This document shows, one piece after another, positions 1 through 13,321 of a DNA stretch of 64,000 bases. Below the pieces are notes generated by a model that worked only from the letters and a program-made list of their open reading frames with translations, was not told the DNA's origin and did no database searches. Each line of letters starts with the position of its first letter. Positions within the stretch are counted from its first letter, which is position 1. A program made the translations under genes and the position numbers. The stretch comes from Macrococcoides canis (lineage in GTDB: Bacteria > Bacillota > Bacilli > Staphylococcales > Staphylococcaceae): contig NZ_CP021059.1 in assembly GCF_002119805.1 (NCBI RefSeq), positions 1,488,001-1,552,000 on the forward strand. Reading direction: 5' to 3'.

Positions 1-1115
1 TCTTCAATTTCCTGCATCCAGCTCATCTTACTTAAACTTTTAGCTTCATCCGGGTTAACTAACGACTTTCCTTCTTTGTATGCCCAATGTGCAGCAACCC
101 CATGTTCAGCTATTTCATGCATTTCATGTGTTCGAATTTGAATCTCAAGCGGATCACCATTCGGTCCTACTACTGTTGTATGAAGGGATTGGTACATATT
201 AGGTTTTGGCATGGCGATATAATCCTTAAAACGACCTGGCATCGGTTTCCACAATGTATGTACAAGCCCAAGTACCGCATAACAATCTTTAATGCTATCA
301 ACAATGATGCGGATTGCTAATAAATCAAAAATCTGATCAAACTGTTTCTTCTGTTTAACCATCTTCCTATAAATACTGTAAATATGTTTCGGTCTCCCGG
401 TGATTTCGCCATTAATACCTGTGATCTGCATCTCTTTTTGAATATTATCAATAGCATTTTCTATATAGGATTCTCGTTCACTGCGCTTCTTCTTCATAAG
501 ATGAACAATTCTAAAATACTGGATACTATCGATATATCTCAGCGAAATATCTTCCAGCTCCCATTTAATCGTATTGATACCTAGACGATGAGCCAGAGGA
601 GAATAAATTTCCAGTGTTTCTTTAGCGATACGTACCTGCTTTTCATGAGGCATCGCTTTTAAAGTACGCATATTATGTAGTCTGTCTGCGAGTTTAACAA
701 GAATTACACGGACATCTTTTGCGATTGCAATAAATAGCTTACGATGATTTTCTGCCTGCTGTTCAGCTTTAGAACGATACTTTACTTTTTCGAGCTTCGT
801 TACCCCATCAACGATATAGGCAACTTCTTCATTGAACATCTGCTTCAGATCTTCATATGTATAAGGCGTATCCTCCACGACATCGTGCAGGAATCCTGCA
901 ACAATTGTAGGTCCGTCTAATTTCATTTCGGCAAGGATGCCTGCGACCTGGATAGGATGCATGATATAAGGAAGTCCATTTTTACGAAATTGACCTTCAT
1001 GTGCTTTTTCCGCAAGCTCATAACTTTTTACTACGAACTGATAATCTTTGTCTGATAAGTAGCTTCTAGTCATCTCAAGCACATCATCTTTAGTATATGG
1101 GTATTCATTATTCAT
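1..1115 (-). CDS. rel: Bifunctional (p)ppGpp synthetase/hydrolase Rel, 5' part (runs off the window)
   Basis: Controls the stringent response: makes (p)ppGpp from ATP and GTP/GDP and hydrolyses it. Reading the minus strand from ATG at 1115 gives about 371 residues with no stop. The N-terminal HD hydrolase domain has H53 and the H77-D78 pair (FLHDVVED), followed by the synthetase domain, where a stretch ending [11 protein letters not shown] and EIQIRT is typical of RelA/SpoT. The start is supported by GGAGGTGATAGG directly before ATG. The C-terminal TGS/ACT regulatory part lies outside the window. It is the gene downstream of apt and recJ, the usual order in staphylococci. Identification is firm; completeness cannot be judged. 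Confidence 0.95.
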   Translation of the reverse strand, partial: MNNEYPYTKDDVLEMTRSYLSDKDYQFVVKSYELAEKAHEGQFRKNGLPYIMHPIQVAGILAEMKLDGPTIVAGFLHDVVEDTPYTYEDLKQMFNEEVAYIVDGVTKLEKVKYRSKAEQQAENHRKLFIAIAKDVRVILVKLADRLHNMRTLKAMPHEKQVRIAKETLEIYSPLAHRLGINTIKWELEDISLRYIDSIQYFRIVHLMKKKRSERESYIENAIDNIQKEMQITGINGEITGRPKHIYSIYRKMVKQKKQFDQIFDLLAIRIIVDSIKDCYAVLGLVHTLWKPMPGRFKDYIAMPKPNMYQSLHTTVVGPNGDPLEIQIRTHEMHEIAEHGVAAHWAYKEGKSLVNPDEAKSLSKMSWMQEIE

Positions 1116-1183
1116 CCTATCACCTCCTAAGCTATAATGTATTAATAATACTACAATCTATATATAAAATAAATAATATAAAA

Positions 1184-1209
1184 AAAGAATAAGCACATAC
1201 TTATCCTTT
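1184..1209 (-). terminator. Probable terminator after apt
   Basis: On the minus strand AAAGGATAAG pairs with CTTATTCTTT around a six-base loop and is followed by a U-rich run. It lies just downstream of the apt stop, between apt and rel. Confidence 0.55.
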
Positions 1210-1219
1210 TTAATCATAA

Positions 1220-1741
1220 TTATTCTTCTTCATAAGCAACAAGTGAAATCACATCGTACCCTTTTAACTTCTCCATACCGTTCAAGTATTTCAGATCGAT
1301 GATAAATGCAATCCCTGCCACAATTCCACCAAGAGATTCAACTAACTTAATCGTTGCTTCGATTGTTCCACCCGTTGCAAGTAAATCGTCTGTTATCAAT
1401 ACACGCTGACCTGGTTTTATCGCATCTTTGTGCATAGTGAGTACGTTGCTGCCGTATTCAAGGTCATATTCATAGCTGATGACTTCACGCGGAAGCTTGC
1501 CTTTTTTACGGACAGGTGCAAAGCCAATGTTCATCGCATAGGCAACTGGACACCCGATAATGAATCCACGTGCTTCTGGGCCTACGACGATATCAATTTG
1601 TTTCTCTTTTGCATATTCAACAATCTGGTCCGTAGCATATTTATATGCCGCCCCGTTATCCATGATTGTCGTAATATCTTTGAAATTCACACCTGCTTTT
1701 GGCCAGTCTTTTACTTCAGTGATATATTGCTTTAAATCCAT
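1220..1741 (-). CDS. apt: Adenine phosphoribosyltransferase
   Basis: Purine salvage enzyme that converts adenine and PRPP to AMP in the cytoplasm. The 173-residue product carries the PRPP-binding loop [14 protein letters not shown] at 113-126 and the APRT-type start [10 protein letters not shown] with the following [13 protein letters not shown]. An in-frame codon 18 triplets upstream would give a longer reading, but CCTAGGAGGCATATC sits immediately before ATG 1741, so that start is chosen. The recJ stop is only 10 bases upstream, so the two genes are probably co-transcribed. Confidence 0.95.
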   Translation of the reverse strand: MDLKQYITEVKDWPKAGVNFKDITTIMDNGAAYKYATDQIVEYAKEKQIDIVVGPEARGFIIGCPVAYAMNIGFAPVRKKGKLPREVISYEYDLEYGSNVLTMHKDAIKPGQRVLITDDLLATGGTIEATIKLVESLGGIVAGIAFIIDLKYLNGMEKLKGYDVISLVAYEEE

Positions 1742-1751
1742 GATATGCCTC

Positions 1752-4013
1752 CTAGGACAATGAGTTATTCGATAAGATATATTGTTTAAATTCATCGAAT
1801 GATGAAAACAATAGCTTACTTTCTAATTTTAACTGATTTAATCGTGCTTGATAAGTACTTGAGCTCAATAAATCGACCTTTTTATCAACTTCCTGTTTCT
1901 TGATTCGTTGACCTGTTTTAATAATGAGCCCAAGTTCATGATATACATCCAGCATAAACAGCAAAGTATCCGCTGAAACTTTAATCGTCTGTAGTAAATA
2001 GCCGCCTTCTTTTTCTAAATTAATCTCTGGTTTTATCATGATACATTTATAGAGCAGTTTAAATTTTTCTGATGTCGGCATGCCTTCAAAATATAATTGT
2101 TTTTGTGTATGAAAGATAAAATAGATTAACGTCGCATCAACACTGTTAAATGTATCTAAAAATTTTTCTTCACTGTCGGGAAGATCGCGGAAAATCACTT
2201 TGTCATAATCCGATATACTTTCCCCATAGTGAAAATAATGTTCGTTTAATTTATCTTTACTCGGATGAATCACAAACGCAGCTTGTTCATCCTTTAAAAA
2301 TTTATATGAATTTGGATGTACATTCCTAAAATCAATCATCTGCATTGCATCCTGCTTTATATGACGCACTATCATCTGAGGCTGAACGTTGCCATTCCAT
2401 TCGTTCAGCTGCAGAGTTCCTGCTAAATTCACTTGACTGCCTACTGGAAGTGCCGACATCCGTGCACCTTCATTCCACATCAGTGCATTTAGAGTATTTT
2501 GAACGGTCATCTTTAGATGCGCCTGGTTCTGCCCAATCTGCTTCACGTCTGTCAGTTCGACATTCATTAATGAAAGTAATGGTGCACTGAAATCTGTACC
2601 GAACGGTCTAAGCTTATCCATATCATTTATATTTTTCACTGTAATATCTGACATTTCAACAGCAGCATCAATTTCTATTTCCCGAACGATTTCACCATCA
2701 ATATGTGTATCTAAATAGTTATTCAAAGCTTTTTCGAGTTGTTCAATATTTTCGATGGGCAATGTCATGCCGGCTGCCATATGATGCCCACCAAATTTAG
2801 TGATAAGCGCTCTCGACGCATCAAGACTGTCATACATCGATACTTGCGCAATACTTCTTGCAGAACCTTTCGCATAGTCATTGTCATAGTCAATGTTCAG
2901 TACGATGGCAGGTAAATGATACTGCTCTGTAATTCTGCTAGCAACAATGCCGAGCACGCCTTCGTTCCAGCCTTCTTTTGCTACAACAATAAAGCGGTTG
3001 CCGTTAGCAATTTTTTCTTCAACATCTATCAATGCCTGTTCAGTGATCGCGCTTACAATCTCCTTACGCTCAATATTGAACTGATCTACTTGTTCACTCA
3101 TCCACTCCGCTTCATCTTCATCATCTATTTGCAGCAATTCACACGCTAATCGCGCATCATCTAATCTCCCTACTGCATTCAGTCTCGGTCCAATGATAAA
3201 TCCGACTGTTTCTTCCGTAATCTCACCCTTAAATGACGCCTGCTGGAGTAATGCCTTTAATCCTATAGGTGTATTTGCATTCAATGCTTTTAGTCCACGC
3301 TTGACCAGCACTCGATTCTCACCTGTTAATGAAACAAGGTCACTGATTGTGCCAATCGCTACAAAACCGAGTAAATGTTCATTCAGCTGTCCATTTAGTG
3401 CACATGCGAGCTTATAACTCACACCGACTCCTGCGAGGTGGTGAAATGGATAGCTGCCATCCGGATGCATTGGATGCAATATTGCATATGCATCAGGAAG
3501 TGTCTGACCAATCTCATGATGATCCGTAATAATGACATCCATTCCAAGTTCGTTTGCAACATCAACTTCATGATGACCCTGTATTCCGTTATCGACCGTA
3601 ATGATTAAAGATACGCCCGCATCACTCGCTTCACGAAAGGCCTGCTCATTCGGCCCATAGCCTTCTGTAAAACGATTGGGTATGTACCATCCGACATTTG
3701 CACCGATAGATTTCAAGCTGTCAACGAGAACAGTGACGCTCGTAACACCATCTGCATCATAGTCTCCGTAGACGAGTATCATTTCATTATTGTCGACAGC
3801 AGTTTGAATCCGTTTAACCGCTTTATCCATATCAAACATAGTGAACGGATCATGAATATCATCTGCAATGAAAATATCATGTAATGCTGCTTCCGTCACA
3901 ATATGTCGAGATTCTAATATCTTCTTATTAATTTCTGTGATGTGATATTTTTTAATTAACGCTGCAGGAATTGTATCTACAGGTTGTTTGACTGTCCATA
4001 CAGTTTTATCCAC
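1752..4013 (-). CDS. recJ: Single-stranded-DNA-specific exonuclease RecJ
   Basis: 5'-3' ssDNA exonuclease of recombination and mismatch/base-excision repair. At 753 residues it has the size of the long Bacillota type. DHH phosphoesterase motifs are visible: GDYDADG at 83-89, DNG at 141-143 and DHH at 164-166, then the DHHA1 region with GGHHMAAG. The C-terminal 200 residues are the Bacillota-specific extension. Start is GTG, preceded by AGGGGGAT at a good distance. It precedes apt, a common order in staphylococci and bacilli. Confidence 0.95.
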   Translation of the reverse strand: MDKTVWTVKQPVDTIPAALIKKYHITEINKKILESRHIVTEAALHDIFIADDIHDPFTMFDMDKAVKRIQTAVDNNEMILVYGDYDADGVTSVTVLVDSLKSIGANVGWYIPNRFTEGYGPNEQAFREASDAGVSLIITVDNGIQGHHEVDVANELGMDVIITDHHEIGQTLPDAYAILHPMHPDGSYPFHHLAGVGVSYKLACALNGQLNEHLLGFVAIGTISDLVSLTGENRVLVKRGLKALNANTPIGLKALLQQASFKGEITEETVGFIIGPRLNAVGRLDDARLACELLQIDDEDEAEWMSEQVDQFNIERKEIVSAITEQALIDVEEKIANGNRFIVVAKEGWNEGVLGIVASRITEQYHLPAIVLNIDYDNDYAKGSARSIAQVSMYDSLDASRALITKFGGHHMAAGMTLPIENIEQLEKALNNYLDTHIDGEIVREIEIDAAVEMSDITVKNINDMDKLRPFGTDFSAPLLSLMNVELTDVKQIGQNQAHLKMTVQNTLNALMWNEGARMSALPVGSQVNLAGTLQLNEWNGNVQPQMIVRHIKQDAMQMIDFRNVHPNSYKFLKDEQAAFVIHPSKDKLNEHYFHYGESISDYDKVIFRDLPDSEEKFLDTFNSVDATLIYFIFHTQKQLYFEGMPTSEKFKLLYKCIMIKPEINLEKEGGYLLQTIKVSADTLLFMLDVYHELGLIIKTGQRIKKQEVDKKVDLLSSSTYQARLNQLKLESKLLFSSFDEFKQYILSNNSLS

Positions 4014-4040
4014 AACAATCCCCCTAAATAAATTTGCCTA

Positions 4041-5156
4041 TTATTTATCGATATCCATTAAGAGTTGATAAAATATTTCTATCGCATCAAAGATGACTGA
4101 TTTATCAAGTCGCATTTCAGGATGATGCAGTCCATGCTCCATATTACACCCAATCCCTAGCATTGTCGACTTGAGGTCTTTTAGTGCATACGTATAGTTA
4201 TGGAAGTCTTCAGCTCCCGGAGTATAGATCGTATCAACACATTCAAATCTTTTACTTCTTATCGCTTTTTTCAGAAGTTCCTTCGCATCTGTATCTATTT
4301 CAGCAGCTACTGTATAACCGTCAATTCTCGTATTGATCACGACATCTTGTTCAGCATATTTTACTTTGCTATCATCAATCATCTTATTAAATACTGTGAT
4401 CAGCTCATCCATCGTATCATTATAGTTCGCTCTAATATCAAATGTTAAGCGTACATGACCTGGAATAGAATTATCCTGACCGTTCATCGTATTTATCTTT
4501 GTCATCTTAATAGAATAATTACGATTACTTCCCATATTGATACGCTTTATATGTTCATATATATCCATTACGATATCAATGCTGTTAATTGATTCCCAAG
4601 GTCGTCCGGCATGTCCTGCTTTTGTAATTACATCCATATAGATGGTACCACTTGCACCATGCTGTATACTGGCAGAAAACTGACCTTTTTTCAGTTCATT
4701 TAAAGGACGCACATGCATACCAAATAAATAGTGTACATGATCGAAAACTTCTCGTTCATGTTCCACAATATACTTTGCACCTTCGCCTAGTTCTTCTGCA
4801 GGTTGAAAGATAAACTTTAACGTATGTTTTGGCTTATAGTTCATTTCTTTCAGCTTTAAGATAAATCCGGTTAATATCGTCATATGTACATCATGTCCAC
4901 ATGCATGCAGCACTTTCAGTTCGTTGTTCAAACGATAAGGAAGCGCATCAATATCTGTACGAAATGCAATTGCATCTTTCTTCTCACCATCAATCTGCAG
5001 CAGAAAACCAGTCTTATTGAAGCGTTCTATTTTATATCCATTTAAATATGTCGCTAAATATTCTGTCGTCTTCTGTTCCTTCCAGCTAACTTCTGCAATA
5101 TTATTCAATTCTGTATTGATTTCTTTTATTTCATTTTTAAAGGTGGTACTATTCAT
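4041..5156 (-). CDS. M20-family amidohydrolase/peptidase (M20D-like)
   Basis: Probable metal-dependent amidohydrolase of the aminoacylase/carboxypeptidase group (M20D), about 371 residues. The metal site motifs are HACGHDVH (84-91) and the QPAEELGEG segment with its glutamate pair, followed by a dimerisation domain. The start overlaps the last codons of the epimerase-like gene. ATG 5156 has a weak GAAATGAG element at a suitable distance; a GTG at 5165 is an alternative. The overlap implies translational coupling, so the two enzymes probably act on related substrates, for example a deacylase or peptidase acting before or after an amino-acid or dipeptide epimerase. The substrate cannot be read from sequence. 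Confidence 0.85.
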   Translation of the reverse strand: MNSTTFKNEIKEINTELNNIAEVSWKEQKTTEYLATYLNGYKIERFNKTGFLLQIDGEKKDAIAFRTDIDALPYRLNNELKVLHACGHDVHMTILTGFILKLKEMNYKPKHTLKFIFQPAEELGEGAKYIVEHEREVFDHVHYLFGMHVRPLNELKKGQFSASIQHGASGTIYMDVITKAGHAGRPWESINSIDIVMDIYEHIKRINMGSNRNYSIKMTKINTMNGQDNSIPGHVRLTFDIRANYNDTMDELITVFNKMIDDSKVKYAEQDVVINTRIDGYTVAAEIDTDAKELLKKAIRSKRFECVDTIYTPGAEDFHNYTYALKDLKSTMLGIGCNMEHGLHHPEMRLDKSVIFDAIEIFYQLLMDIDK

Positions 5157-6264
5157 TGGTTTCACTCATTTCGAATTGTCGTTTCGTTATTTCTTTTAAA
5201 CTTTGCTGGTTGATTTCAATACCAAGTCCTGGTGCGTCACTTAAATAGACATAAGGAATTTCATATTTTAAATTTCCAATGTCCGTACTAAATAATAGTG
5301 GTCCTGTCAGTTCCGTAGACTGTACATTACGATGGCTCATTGCAACGTGATATCCTGCAGCACTTCCAATCGAAGATTCGACCATAGAACCTATTTGACA
5401 TGGAATATCATGTGCTTCAGCATAATTAATAATATTTACTGCTGCTTTTATACCGCCACATTTCATTAGCTTGACATTGATGAGATCTGTCTTAATGTTT
5501 CGTTGTGCAAGCTGCTTAACATTCAATATACTCTCATCTACCATGAGTGGGACATTCATATGATCATATAAATAATTCAAGCCTTCGCATTCATTATAGC
5601 GTAATGGTTGTTCAATCCACATTAAATTCGGATAATCCAGTTGATTGACCATCTGTGCGACATGTTTCGGAGAAGACCAAGCCTGATTACAATCGACACG
5701 AATCTCAATTGATTCGTCTACATAATCTAAAATCTGTTCCAACTTTCTGCAGTCTGAAACAACATCTCCACCAAGCTTAACTTTAATAACATTATATCCC
5801 TGTTCTATTAAAGTATCGATATCACTCTTCAATTGTTCAAATGGTTTTACACTTAATACTTTCGCATATGAAAGTCTATCTTTCGTTCTCCCACCTAACA
5901 ATTCATATAACGGCAGTCCAGCCTTCTTCCCGAGAATATCATGCAAAGCAATATCTACAGCTGCTTTTATTGAAGGATTATGTATGATCAAGTCATCTAA
6001 CATATTCAAGATGGCATTGATATCAAGCGGATTTTTATTGATTAGAGCTGGTGCAATGACATGCTGCATAATTTCAAAAGCTGCATTCACATGTTCCCCA
6101 TTTACATGTTCATCAGGTACAGCCTCACCATATCCTGTAATCCCTTCGTCTGTTTCTATCGCAAGAATTAACGCCGGCATATAAGGATACGTAGCATAAT
6201 TAATAACGAACGGTTCTTTTAACGGCAATTCAATTTGGTAACCCGTTATCTTAGTTATTTTCAT
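5149..6264 (-). CDS. Enolase-superfamily enzyme, muconate-lactonizing (MLE) subgroup; possible dipeptide epimerase
   Basis: Cytoplasmic TIM-barrel enzyme of 371 residues with the full MLE-subgroup set: KxK (K161, K163), metal ligands D191, E218 and D243, and K265 on the opposite face. This lysine arrangement supports 1,1-proton transfer or cycloisomerisation. Staphylococcal relatives are usually named dipeptide (L-Ala-D/L-Glu) epimerase. However, the barrel end reads ELTGPLL (318-324), which resembles muconate cycloisomerases and does not show the DxD element known to bind the dipeptide amino group, so substrate assignment is open. ATG 6264 is preferred over ATG 6270 because GGGGG touches the first one. 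It overlaps the M20 gene. Confidence 0.8.
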   Translation of the reverse strand: MKITKITGYQIELPLKEPFVINYATYPYMPALILAIETDEGITGYGEAVPDEHVNGEHVNAAFEIMQHVIAPALINKNPLDINAILNMLDDLIIHNPSIKAAVDIALHDILGKKAGLPLYELLGGRTKDRLSYAKVLSVKPFEQLKSDIDTLIEQGYNVIKVKLGGDVVSDCRKLEQILDYVDESIEIRVDCNQAWSSPKHVAQMVNQLDYPNLMWIEQPLRYNECEGLNYLYDHMNVPLMVDESILNVKQLAQRNIKTDLINVKLMKCGGIKAAVNIINYAEAHDIPCQIGSMVESSIGSAAGYHVAMSHRNVQSTELTGPLLFSTDIGNLKYEIPYVYLSDAPGLGIEINQQSLKEITKRQFEMSETNE

Positions 6265-6360
6265 ATTCATCCCCCTTTGTCCTTAATATTTATCATATCA
6301 TTTTTTACACAAAAATAGAAAACAGGATATTAGCAATGTAAGTAAATATAGTGATATAAA

Positions 6361-6396
6361 AAACCCGGATAACTGTATATACAGTTATCCGGGTTT
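6361..6396. terminator. Strong bidirectional terminator between secDF and the epimerase-like gene
   Basis: A perfect inverted repeat, AAACCCGGATAACTGTAT and its complement with almost no loop, with A/T runs on both sides. It lies directly downstream of the secDF stop on the minus strand and upstream of the epimerase/M20 pair. Confidence 0.85.
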
Positions 6397-6422
6397 TCAA
6401 TATGCTGATTTAATGTGAACAT

Positions 6423-8714
6423 CTAGACGTAAATCTTTTCATCATTCGGTTTTTTCTCTTCATAAACAACGAGTCTGCCATTTGATTTCTTCAGTTGACG
6501 TTTCTTTAGAATACCCCAAAGTGGTACGGCTATAAAGACTGAACTGAAGACACCTGAAATTAATCCGACAAGTAATGCAACCGAGAAGTTAAAGATACTC
6601 GATGCACCGAGCAGCATCAATGCGATAACTACGATAATAACTGTCAGTACGGTGTTGATTGAACGCGTCATCGTCTGGCGAATCGAACTGTTAACGATAT
6701 GATCAATTTGTTGTGGCGTCGTGATGACCTTTATTTTATGCAGATTCTCACGCACACGGTCAAATGTAACAATCGTATCGTTGATCGAATAACCAATAAT
6801 AGTCAGAACTGCTGCAATAAATGTAACATCTACTTCCAGACGGAATATACTGAAGAACGCAATGATTAAAAATGCATCATGTAATAAAGATAATACAGAA
6901 GTTAATCCCATACGCCATTCAAAACGGAATGTAACGTAGATGATGATTCCGATTGAAGCGATAATCACGGATTTAATTGCATTTTTGGCTAATTCTTTAC
7001 CAATTTCACTGGATACCGTGTTTACGTTCGGCTCATGTCCATATTTATCAGAGAATGTTGATTTTAAATCATTGATTTGCTCTTTTGTTAATGGATCTTT
7101 ATATTGTACAGATGCCATTTTCGGATTTTCTGCATTTACGACAACATTTTCACTTGGAATCTTTAACGTTTCAAGTTCTTTTTTTAGACCATCTTCCTTT
7201 AATACTTGTTCGCTTTTAATATCTACACGTGAACCACTCTTAAAGTCGATACCTAAATTTAATCCCATCAACGCAACAATAATACTTCCGATAATAATGG
7301 ATGCTAATGATAATGCGAGCAATGGCTTTGCCAGCTTCACAAAATCAATATGCTCCCATGCTGATTTTAAGTCCTGAACATCCAGACCTTCGGCAATATC
7401 ATGGCGATGCTTTCTGTTCACACCAAAGAATGAAAACTTCTTATCAAACATTCCCGAGTTTACGGCAAGTTTTAGCAAGAAACGTGATAGGAATACTTGC
7501 GTCACAAATATCATTATAATCCCTAGCAGTAACATCGTTGCAAACCCTTTAACACTACTCGTTCCAAGGAAGAATAGAACGAGTGCAGCCAGCACGGTTG
7601 TTAAGTTTGCATCTAAAATCGTTAAGAAAGATGAATTTGAACCTTTTTTAAAGGCTTGTTTAATGCTTCTTCCGATACGAATTTCATCTTTAATACGTTC
7701 ATACATGATGATGTTTGCATCGACTGCCATACCTACACCTAGCACGAGTGCAGCGATACCAGGTAATGTTAATACACCTGAAATCAAATTAAATGCGATC
7801 ATCGTTAACCAGATATATACCGATAAAGAGATAACTGCAATAATCCCCGGTAATCTATAATAGAAAATCATGAACAAGAAGATTAATCCAACACCGATAG
7901 CAGATGCAAGCACCGTATCATGTAATGCATCCTGACCAAACTGTGCACCTACAGACGTCGAATAGACTTCAGTTAACTTCACTGGAAGTGAGCCTGAATT
8001 TAATAGATCGGCAATTTGTTTTGCACGAATTAAACCATCTTCACCATTAAAACCACCTGAAATTTCAACATTCTGAGAGTTGATTTCCTGTGATACGCCT
8101 GCTGCACTTACATATTTCGGCTGTTTTCCCTGCTCTTCTTTTTTCGCTTCTTTCTTGTAGCTATCCTTACCTTCTTCAAAATCCATCCAGATAACCATTA
8201 TATTTGGATTTTGCTGAGAGATTTTTTTCGTTATTTTAGCAAATTTTTCAGCTGATTTTAATTTTAATGTAACAACAGGTGCATTATTTGTCTGGTCAAA
8301 ACTTTGCTTTGCACCACCTTGAACAAGATCTTTACCGCTTAAGAGCAATTTATCATTCGCATCACGAATTGTTAAATTGGCGCTCGTTGATAATATCTTT
8401 CTCGCTTCATTCTGATTTTTGACACCTGCTAACTGCACTCGAATTCTGTCTTTATTCTCAATCTGAATTTTTGGTTCACTTACTCCGAGTACATTGACAC
8501 GAGATTCAAGTGTCTTACTTGTTGCTTTAACGATCTCAGGCGTAATTTTATCTCCTTTTTCAAGTTTATCCACTTTATAAAGTACTTCAAATCCACCTTG
8601 CAGATCTAAGCCAAGATTGACTTTATTCATTATGTCTTTTGCTGTAACACCCATTGCACTGAACAATAATACTGTCAGCAGCAAGAGTGCGACGATTCTG
8701 CTACGTTTCTTCAC
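6423..8714 (-). CDS. secDF: Protein translocase subunit SecDF (fused SecD-SecF)
   Basis: RND-type membrane protein that uses the proton gradient to pull secreted proteins through SecYEG. At 763 residues it is the fused form typical of Bacillus and Staphylococcus. The SecD half begins with a signal-anchor helix and LGLDLQGG, has a large extracytoplasmic domain, and then the helix bundle with GVGMAVDANIIMYERIKDE. The SecF half repeats this with LGIDFKSG and SINDTIVTFDRVRE. It follows yajC and precedes a strong terminator, so it is probably the last gene of the ruvAB-queA-tgt-yajC-secDF run. Confidence 0.96.
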   Translation of the reverse strand: MKKRSRIVALLLLTVLLFSAMGVTAKDIMNKVNLGLDLQGGFEVLYKVDKLEKGDKITPEIVKATSKTLESRVNVLGVSEPKIQIENKDRIRVQLAGVKNQNEARKILSTSANLTIRDANDKLLLSGKDLVQGGAKQSFDQTNNAPVVTLKLKSAEKFAKITKKISQQNPNIMVIWMDFEEGKDSYKKEAKKEEQGKQPKYVSAAGVSQEINSQNVEISGGFNGEDGLIRAKQIADLLNSGSLPVKLTEVYSTSVGAQFGQDALHDTVLASAIGVGLIFLFMIFYYRLPGIIAVISLSVYIWLTMIAFNLISGVLTLPGIAALVLGVGMAVDANIIMYERIKDEIRIGRSIKQAFKKGSNSSFLTILDANLTTVLAALVLFFLGTSSVKGFATMLLLGIIMIFVTQVFLSRFLLKLAVNSGMFDKKFSFFGVNRKHRHDIAEGLDVQDLKSAWEHIDFVKLAKPLLALSLASIIIGSIIVALMGLNLGIDFKSGSRVDIKSEQVLKEDGLKKELETLKIPSENVVVNAENPKMASVQYKDPLTKEQINDLKSTFSDKYGHEPNVNTVSSEIGKELAKNAIKSVIIASIGIIIYVTFRFEWRMGLTSVLSLLHDAFLIIAFFSIFRLEVDVTFIAAVLTIIGYSINDTIVTFDRVRENLHKIKVITTPQQIDHIVNSSIRQTMTRSINTVLTVIIVVIALMLLGASSIFNFSVALLVGLISGVFSSVFIAVPLWGILKKRQLKKSNGRLVVYEEKKPNDEKIYV

Positions 8715-8777
8715 ACTTTCACCTCTATAATCCTTTTGATGTAAAAAGTATACATCTATTTTCTGAAGGAATCAAAA

Positions 8778-9056
8778 TTATTTATTAGATAATCCTTTAA
8801 TTGCCTGTTTGTCAAATGTCATTTCAGTGCCTTTATTGTTGACGATAAGTGTAACGAACTGCGCATCTACTGATTTAACAGTACCTTGCAAACCGCCGAT
8901 CGTAGCGACTTTATCGCCACGCTTTAAATTTCTGATCAGCTGCTGCTGTTCTTTCGCACGCTTTTGCTGTGGCTTTATCATAAAGAAGTAAGCAACGGCA
9001 AAAATAGCGACTAATGGTAATAAATTAATTAACAATGCCTGTGTTTCTGGACTCAT
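8778..9056 (-). CDS. yajC: Preprotein translocase accessory subunit YajC
   Basis: 92-residue SecDF partner with one N-terminal membrane helix (LLINLLPLVAIFAVAYFFM) followed by the basic KPQQKRAKEQQQ segment and a small beta domain with GDKVATIGG, all typical of YajC. It lies 11 bases after tgt and about 60 before secDF on the same strand, and has an AGGAGGTATAAAG ribosome site. Confidence 0.95.
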   Translation of the reverse strand: MSPETQALLINLLPLVAIFAVAYFFMIKPQQKRAKEQQQLIRNLKRGDKVATIGGLQGTVKSVDAQFVTLIVNNKGTEMTFDKQAIKGLSNK

Positions 9057-9067
9057 CTTTATACCTC

Positions 9068-11241
<2,174 letters not shown>

Positions 11242-11243
11242 AA

Positions 11244-12257
11244 TTATTTCCTCTTTTCATTAACATATGGCACATTCAGATGTTCATAGGCATGTACAGT
11301 TGCAACACGTCCACGTGCTGTTCTCTCCAGTAAGCCTTTTTGAATCAAGTAAGGTTCATAAACATCTTCTAAAGTTATGCGTTCTTCCCCTATTGAAACT
11401 GCAATCGTATCAAGTCCTACCGGCCCACCATTGTAGCGTTCAATGATGGCTCGTAAAATCTTGTGATCGATATGGTCAAGTCCATATTGATCCACCTGTA
11501 ATAAATTGAGTGCATGTGTCGTCATATCAATATCTATTTGTCCATTATTTTTAACTTGGGCAAAATCTCTTACTCGCTTTAACAGTCGATTCGCTATTCT
11601 TGGAGTTCCTCGACTTCTTAGCGCAATTTCTTGAACCGATTGTGCATCTATTGACACCTCAAATACATCTGCAGTTCTTGACACAATATGAGATAAGTCT
11701 TTCATCTCGTAATAATCTAATCTCAGATGGACACCAAAACGATCTCTAAGCGGTGCAGATAAACTTCCTGCTCGTGTCGTTGCTCCAACAAGTGTAAATG
11801 GAGGAAGATCAATTCTGATACTGCGCGCTTCCTCTCCCTTTCCAACAACAATATCTAAGCAGAAATCTTCCATCGCTGGATAGAGTACTTCTTCAACAAC
11901 GCGTGATATTCTATGAATTTCATCAATAAATAACACGTCACCCGCATTTAAACTTGATAAAATTGCTGCTAAATCTCCTGGCCTTTCAATCGAAGGACCA
12001 GAAGTAATTTTAATATTGACGTCGAGTTCATGCGCAATAATATTCGCGAGCGTCGTCTTACCTAATCCTGGCGGTCCATAGAGCAGCACATGATCAAGCG
12101 CTTCATTTCTGAGCTTTGCAGCTTGAATAAAGACATCAAGATTCTCCTTGATCTTATGCTGTCCAATATATTGGGAAAGTCGCTCTGGTCTGAGAGAGAG
12201 TTCTTCTTCAACTTCGTAATGATCAATTAAATTGTTATCAACGATTCTATCGTCCAA
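11244..12257 (-). CDS. ruvB: Holliday junction branch migration ATPase RuvB
   Basis: AAA+ motor that drives branch migration on RuvA-bound Holliday junctions. 337 residues: Walker [11 protein letters not shown] at 61-70, Walker B LFIDEIHR at 109-116, sensor [18 protein letters not shown], and the C-terminal winged-helix domain with [12 protein letters not shown]. The start is TTG, 15 bases after AAAGGATG. Follows ruvA by 15 bases. Confidence 0.97.
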   Translation of the reverse strand: MDDRIVDNNLIDHYEVEEELSLRPERLSQYIGQHKIKENLDVFIQAAKLRNEALDHVLLYGPPGLGKTTLANIIAHELDVNIKITSGPSIERPGDLAAILSSLNAGDVLFIDEIHRISRVVEEVLYPAMEDFCLDIVVGKGEEARSIRIDLPPFTLVGATTRAGSLSAPLRDRFGVHLRLDYYEMKDLSHIVSRTADVFEVSIDAQSVQEIALRSRGTPRIANRLLKRVRDFAQVKNNGQIDIDMTTHALNLLQVDQYGLDHIDHKILRAIIERYNGGPVGLDTIAVSIGEERITLEDVYEPYLIQKGLLERTARGRVATVHAYEHLNVPYVNEKRK

Positions 12258-12272
12258 AATAACACATCCTTT

Positions 12273-12854
12273 TTATAACACAAACAACTGTAATCCTTGC
12301 TTAACATATTCATCCACACTGCTCAACTGTTTTTTCTTGAGTTCTTTTTCAATCTTTGAAATTTCTCGTTTTGAGTATCCTAATGCTTCAAATGCAAGTA
12401 AAGCCTCATCTAACAGTGTTTTATCTACTTCATTGAATAATTCACTTTCATCCGTAATCGTCAATTTACCTTTTAAATCTAGAATGATCTGTCTCGCTGT
12501 TTTCTTTCCTATTCCTGGAAATTTAATCAAATAACTTTCATTTTCCGATTCAATTGCTTTAATAATTTCTTCTGGCGCACTTGTAGCTAATATTGCAAGT
12601 GCTGATTTCGGACCAATTCCTGTTACTTTATTCAAAGCATTGAACATTGCTTTCTCTTCTTCATCTTTAAATCCATAGAGTAGCTGTGCATCTTCTCTTA
12701 CGACTAGCTGTGTATGAAGCGTAATCATCTGATTTAGCTGATGATTAAATCGATACGGGTTGGGTGTCAGGCATTCATAACCTATCCCACTTACTTCTAT
12801 CACAAGATGCGTCGGTTGTACTGTCGTTACTTCACCTTTTAAATATGCGTACAT
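12273..12854 (-). CDS. ruvA: Holliday junction DNA helicase subunit RuvA
   Basis: Tetrameric protein that binds the four-way junction and loads RuvB. The 193-residue product shows the OB-fold N-terminus MYAYLKGEV, the helix-hairpin-helix pairs [18 protein letters not shown] and [19 protein letters not shown], and a C-terminal domain that contacts RuvB ([15 protein letters not shown]). First gene of the ruvAB pair. Confidence 0.97.
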   Translation of the reverse strand: MYAYLKGEVTTVQPTHLVIEVSGIGYECLTPNPYRFNHQLNQMITLHTQLVVREDAQLLYGFKDEEEKAMFNALNKVTGIGPKSALAILATSAPEEIIKAIESENESYLIKFPGIGKKTARQIILDLKGKLTITDESELFNEVDKTLLDEALLAFEALGYSKREISKIEKELKKKQLSSVDEYVKQGLQLFVL

Positions 12855-12862
12855 AGTTCCTC

Positions 12863-13309
12863 CTATAAGCTCATTCCAAGGAGCTTTACATCATTGACAT
12901 ACTCTATCGAACCTATTGCTTCAATGAGTTCATTAATCGTCATATCAATATTTGTGGCATTCAATGAAATCGTAATGGTCGTCTTCTCTTTAATCGGAAT
13001 GGTCTGATGAATCGTTAATACTGATCCATTCTGTAAAGCGATAAAGGATAATATCTTACTTAATAGACCGACCTTATCATCAACTTGTACCATAATCGTT
13101 AAATTCTTTTCACGCGTCTTTTCATCAACAGGAAAGATCGTATCCTTATATTTGTAATAAGCGCTGCGTGATAAATCATGTTGTTTAACGGCATCAAATA
13201 TCGATAGTTTAGGATTCTTATCGAGTAGATCTTTAATCAATAATGTCTTCTTTACAGATTCAGGCAGCACATCTTCACGTATTAAATAAAATTTCTTTTG
13301 TGTCGTCAT
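12863..13309 (-). CDS. ACT domain-containing protein, PheB/UPF0735 type
   Basis: 148-residue cytoplasmic protein with an N-terminal helix-turn-helix-like part ([18 protein letters not shown]) and a C-terminal ACT domain ([21 protein letters not shown]). ACT domains bind small ligands, often amino acids. Relatives next to obg in bacilli are annotated PheB, but a role in phenylalanine synthesis has not been shown by anything here. ATG 13309 is preferred because GAAGGTG precedes it at a good distance. It lies 12 bases after the obg stop. Confidence 0.85.
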   Translation of the reverse strand: MTTQKKFYLIREDVLPESVKKTLLIKDLLDKNPKLSIFDAVKQHDLSRSAYYKYKDTIFPVDEKTREKNLTIMVQVDDKVGLLSKILSFIALQNGSVLTIHQTIPIKEKTTITISLNATNIDMTINELIEAIGSIEYVNDVKLLGMSL

Positions 13310-13321
13310 TATATACACCTT

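Noticed and set aside
1430-1763. Plus-strand frames opposite apt
   Set aside because: apt is complete with a good start; the opposite frames have no ribosome site or family pattern.
6940-7377. Plus-strand open frame of 145 codons opposite secDF
   Set aside because: Antisense to a highly conserved gene; composition and lack of ribosome site indicate a by-product.
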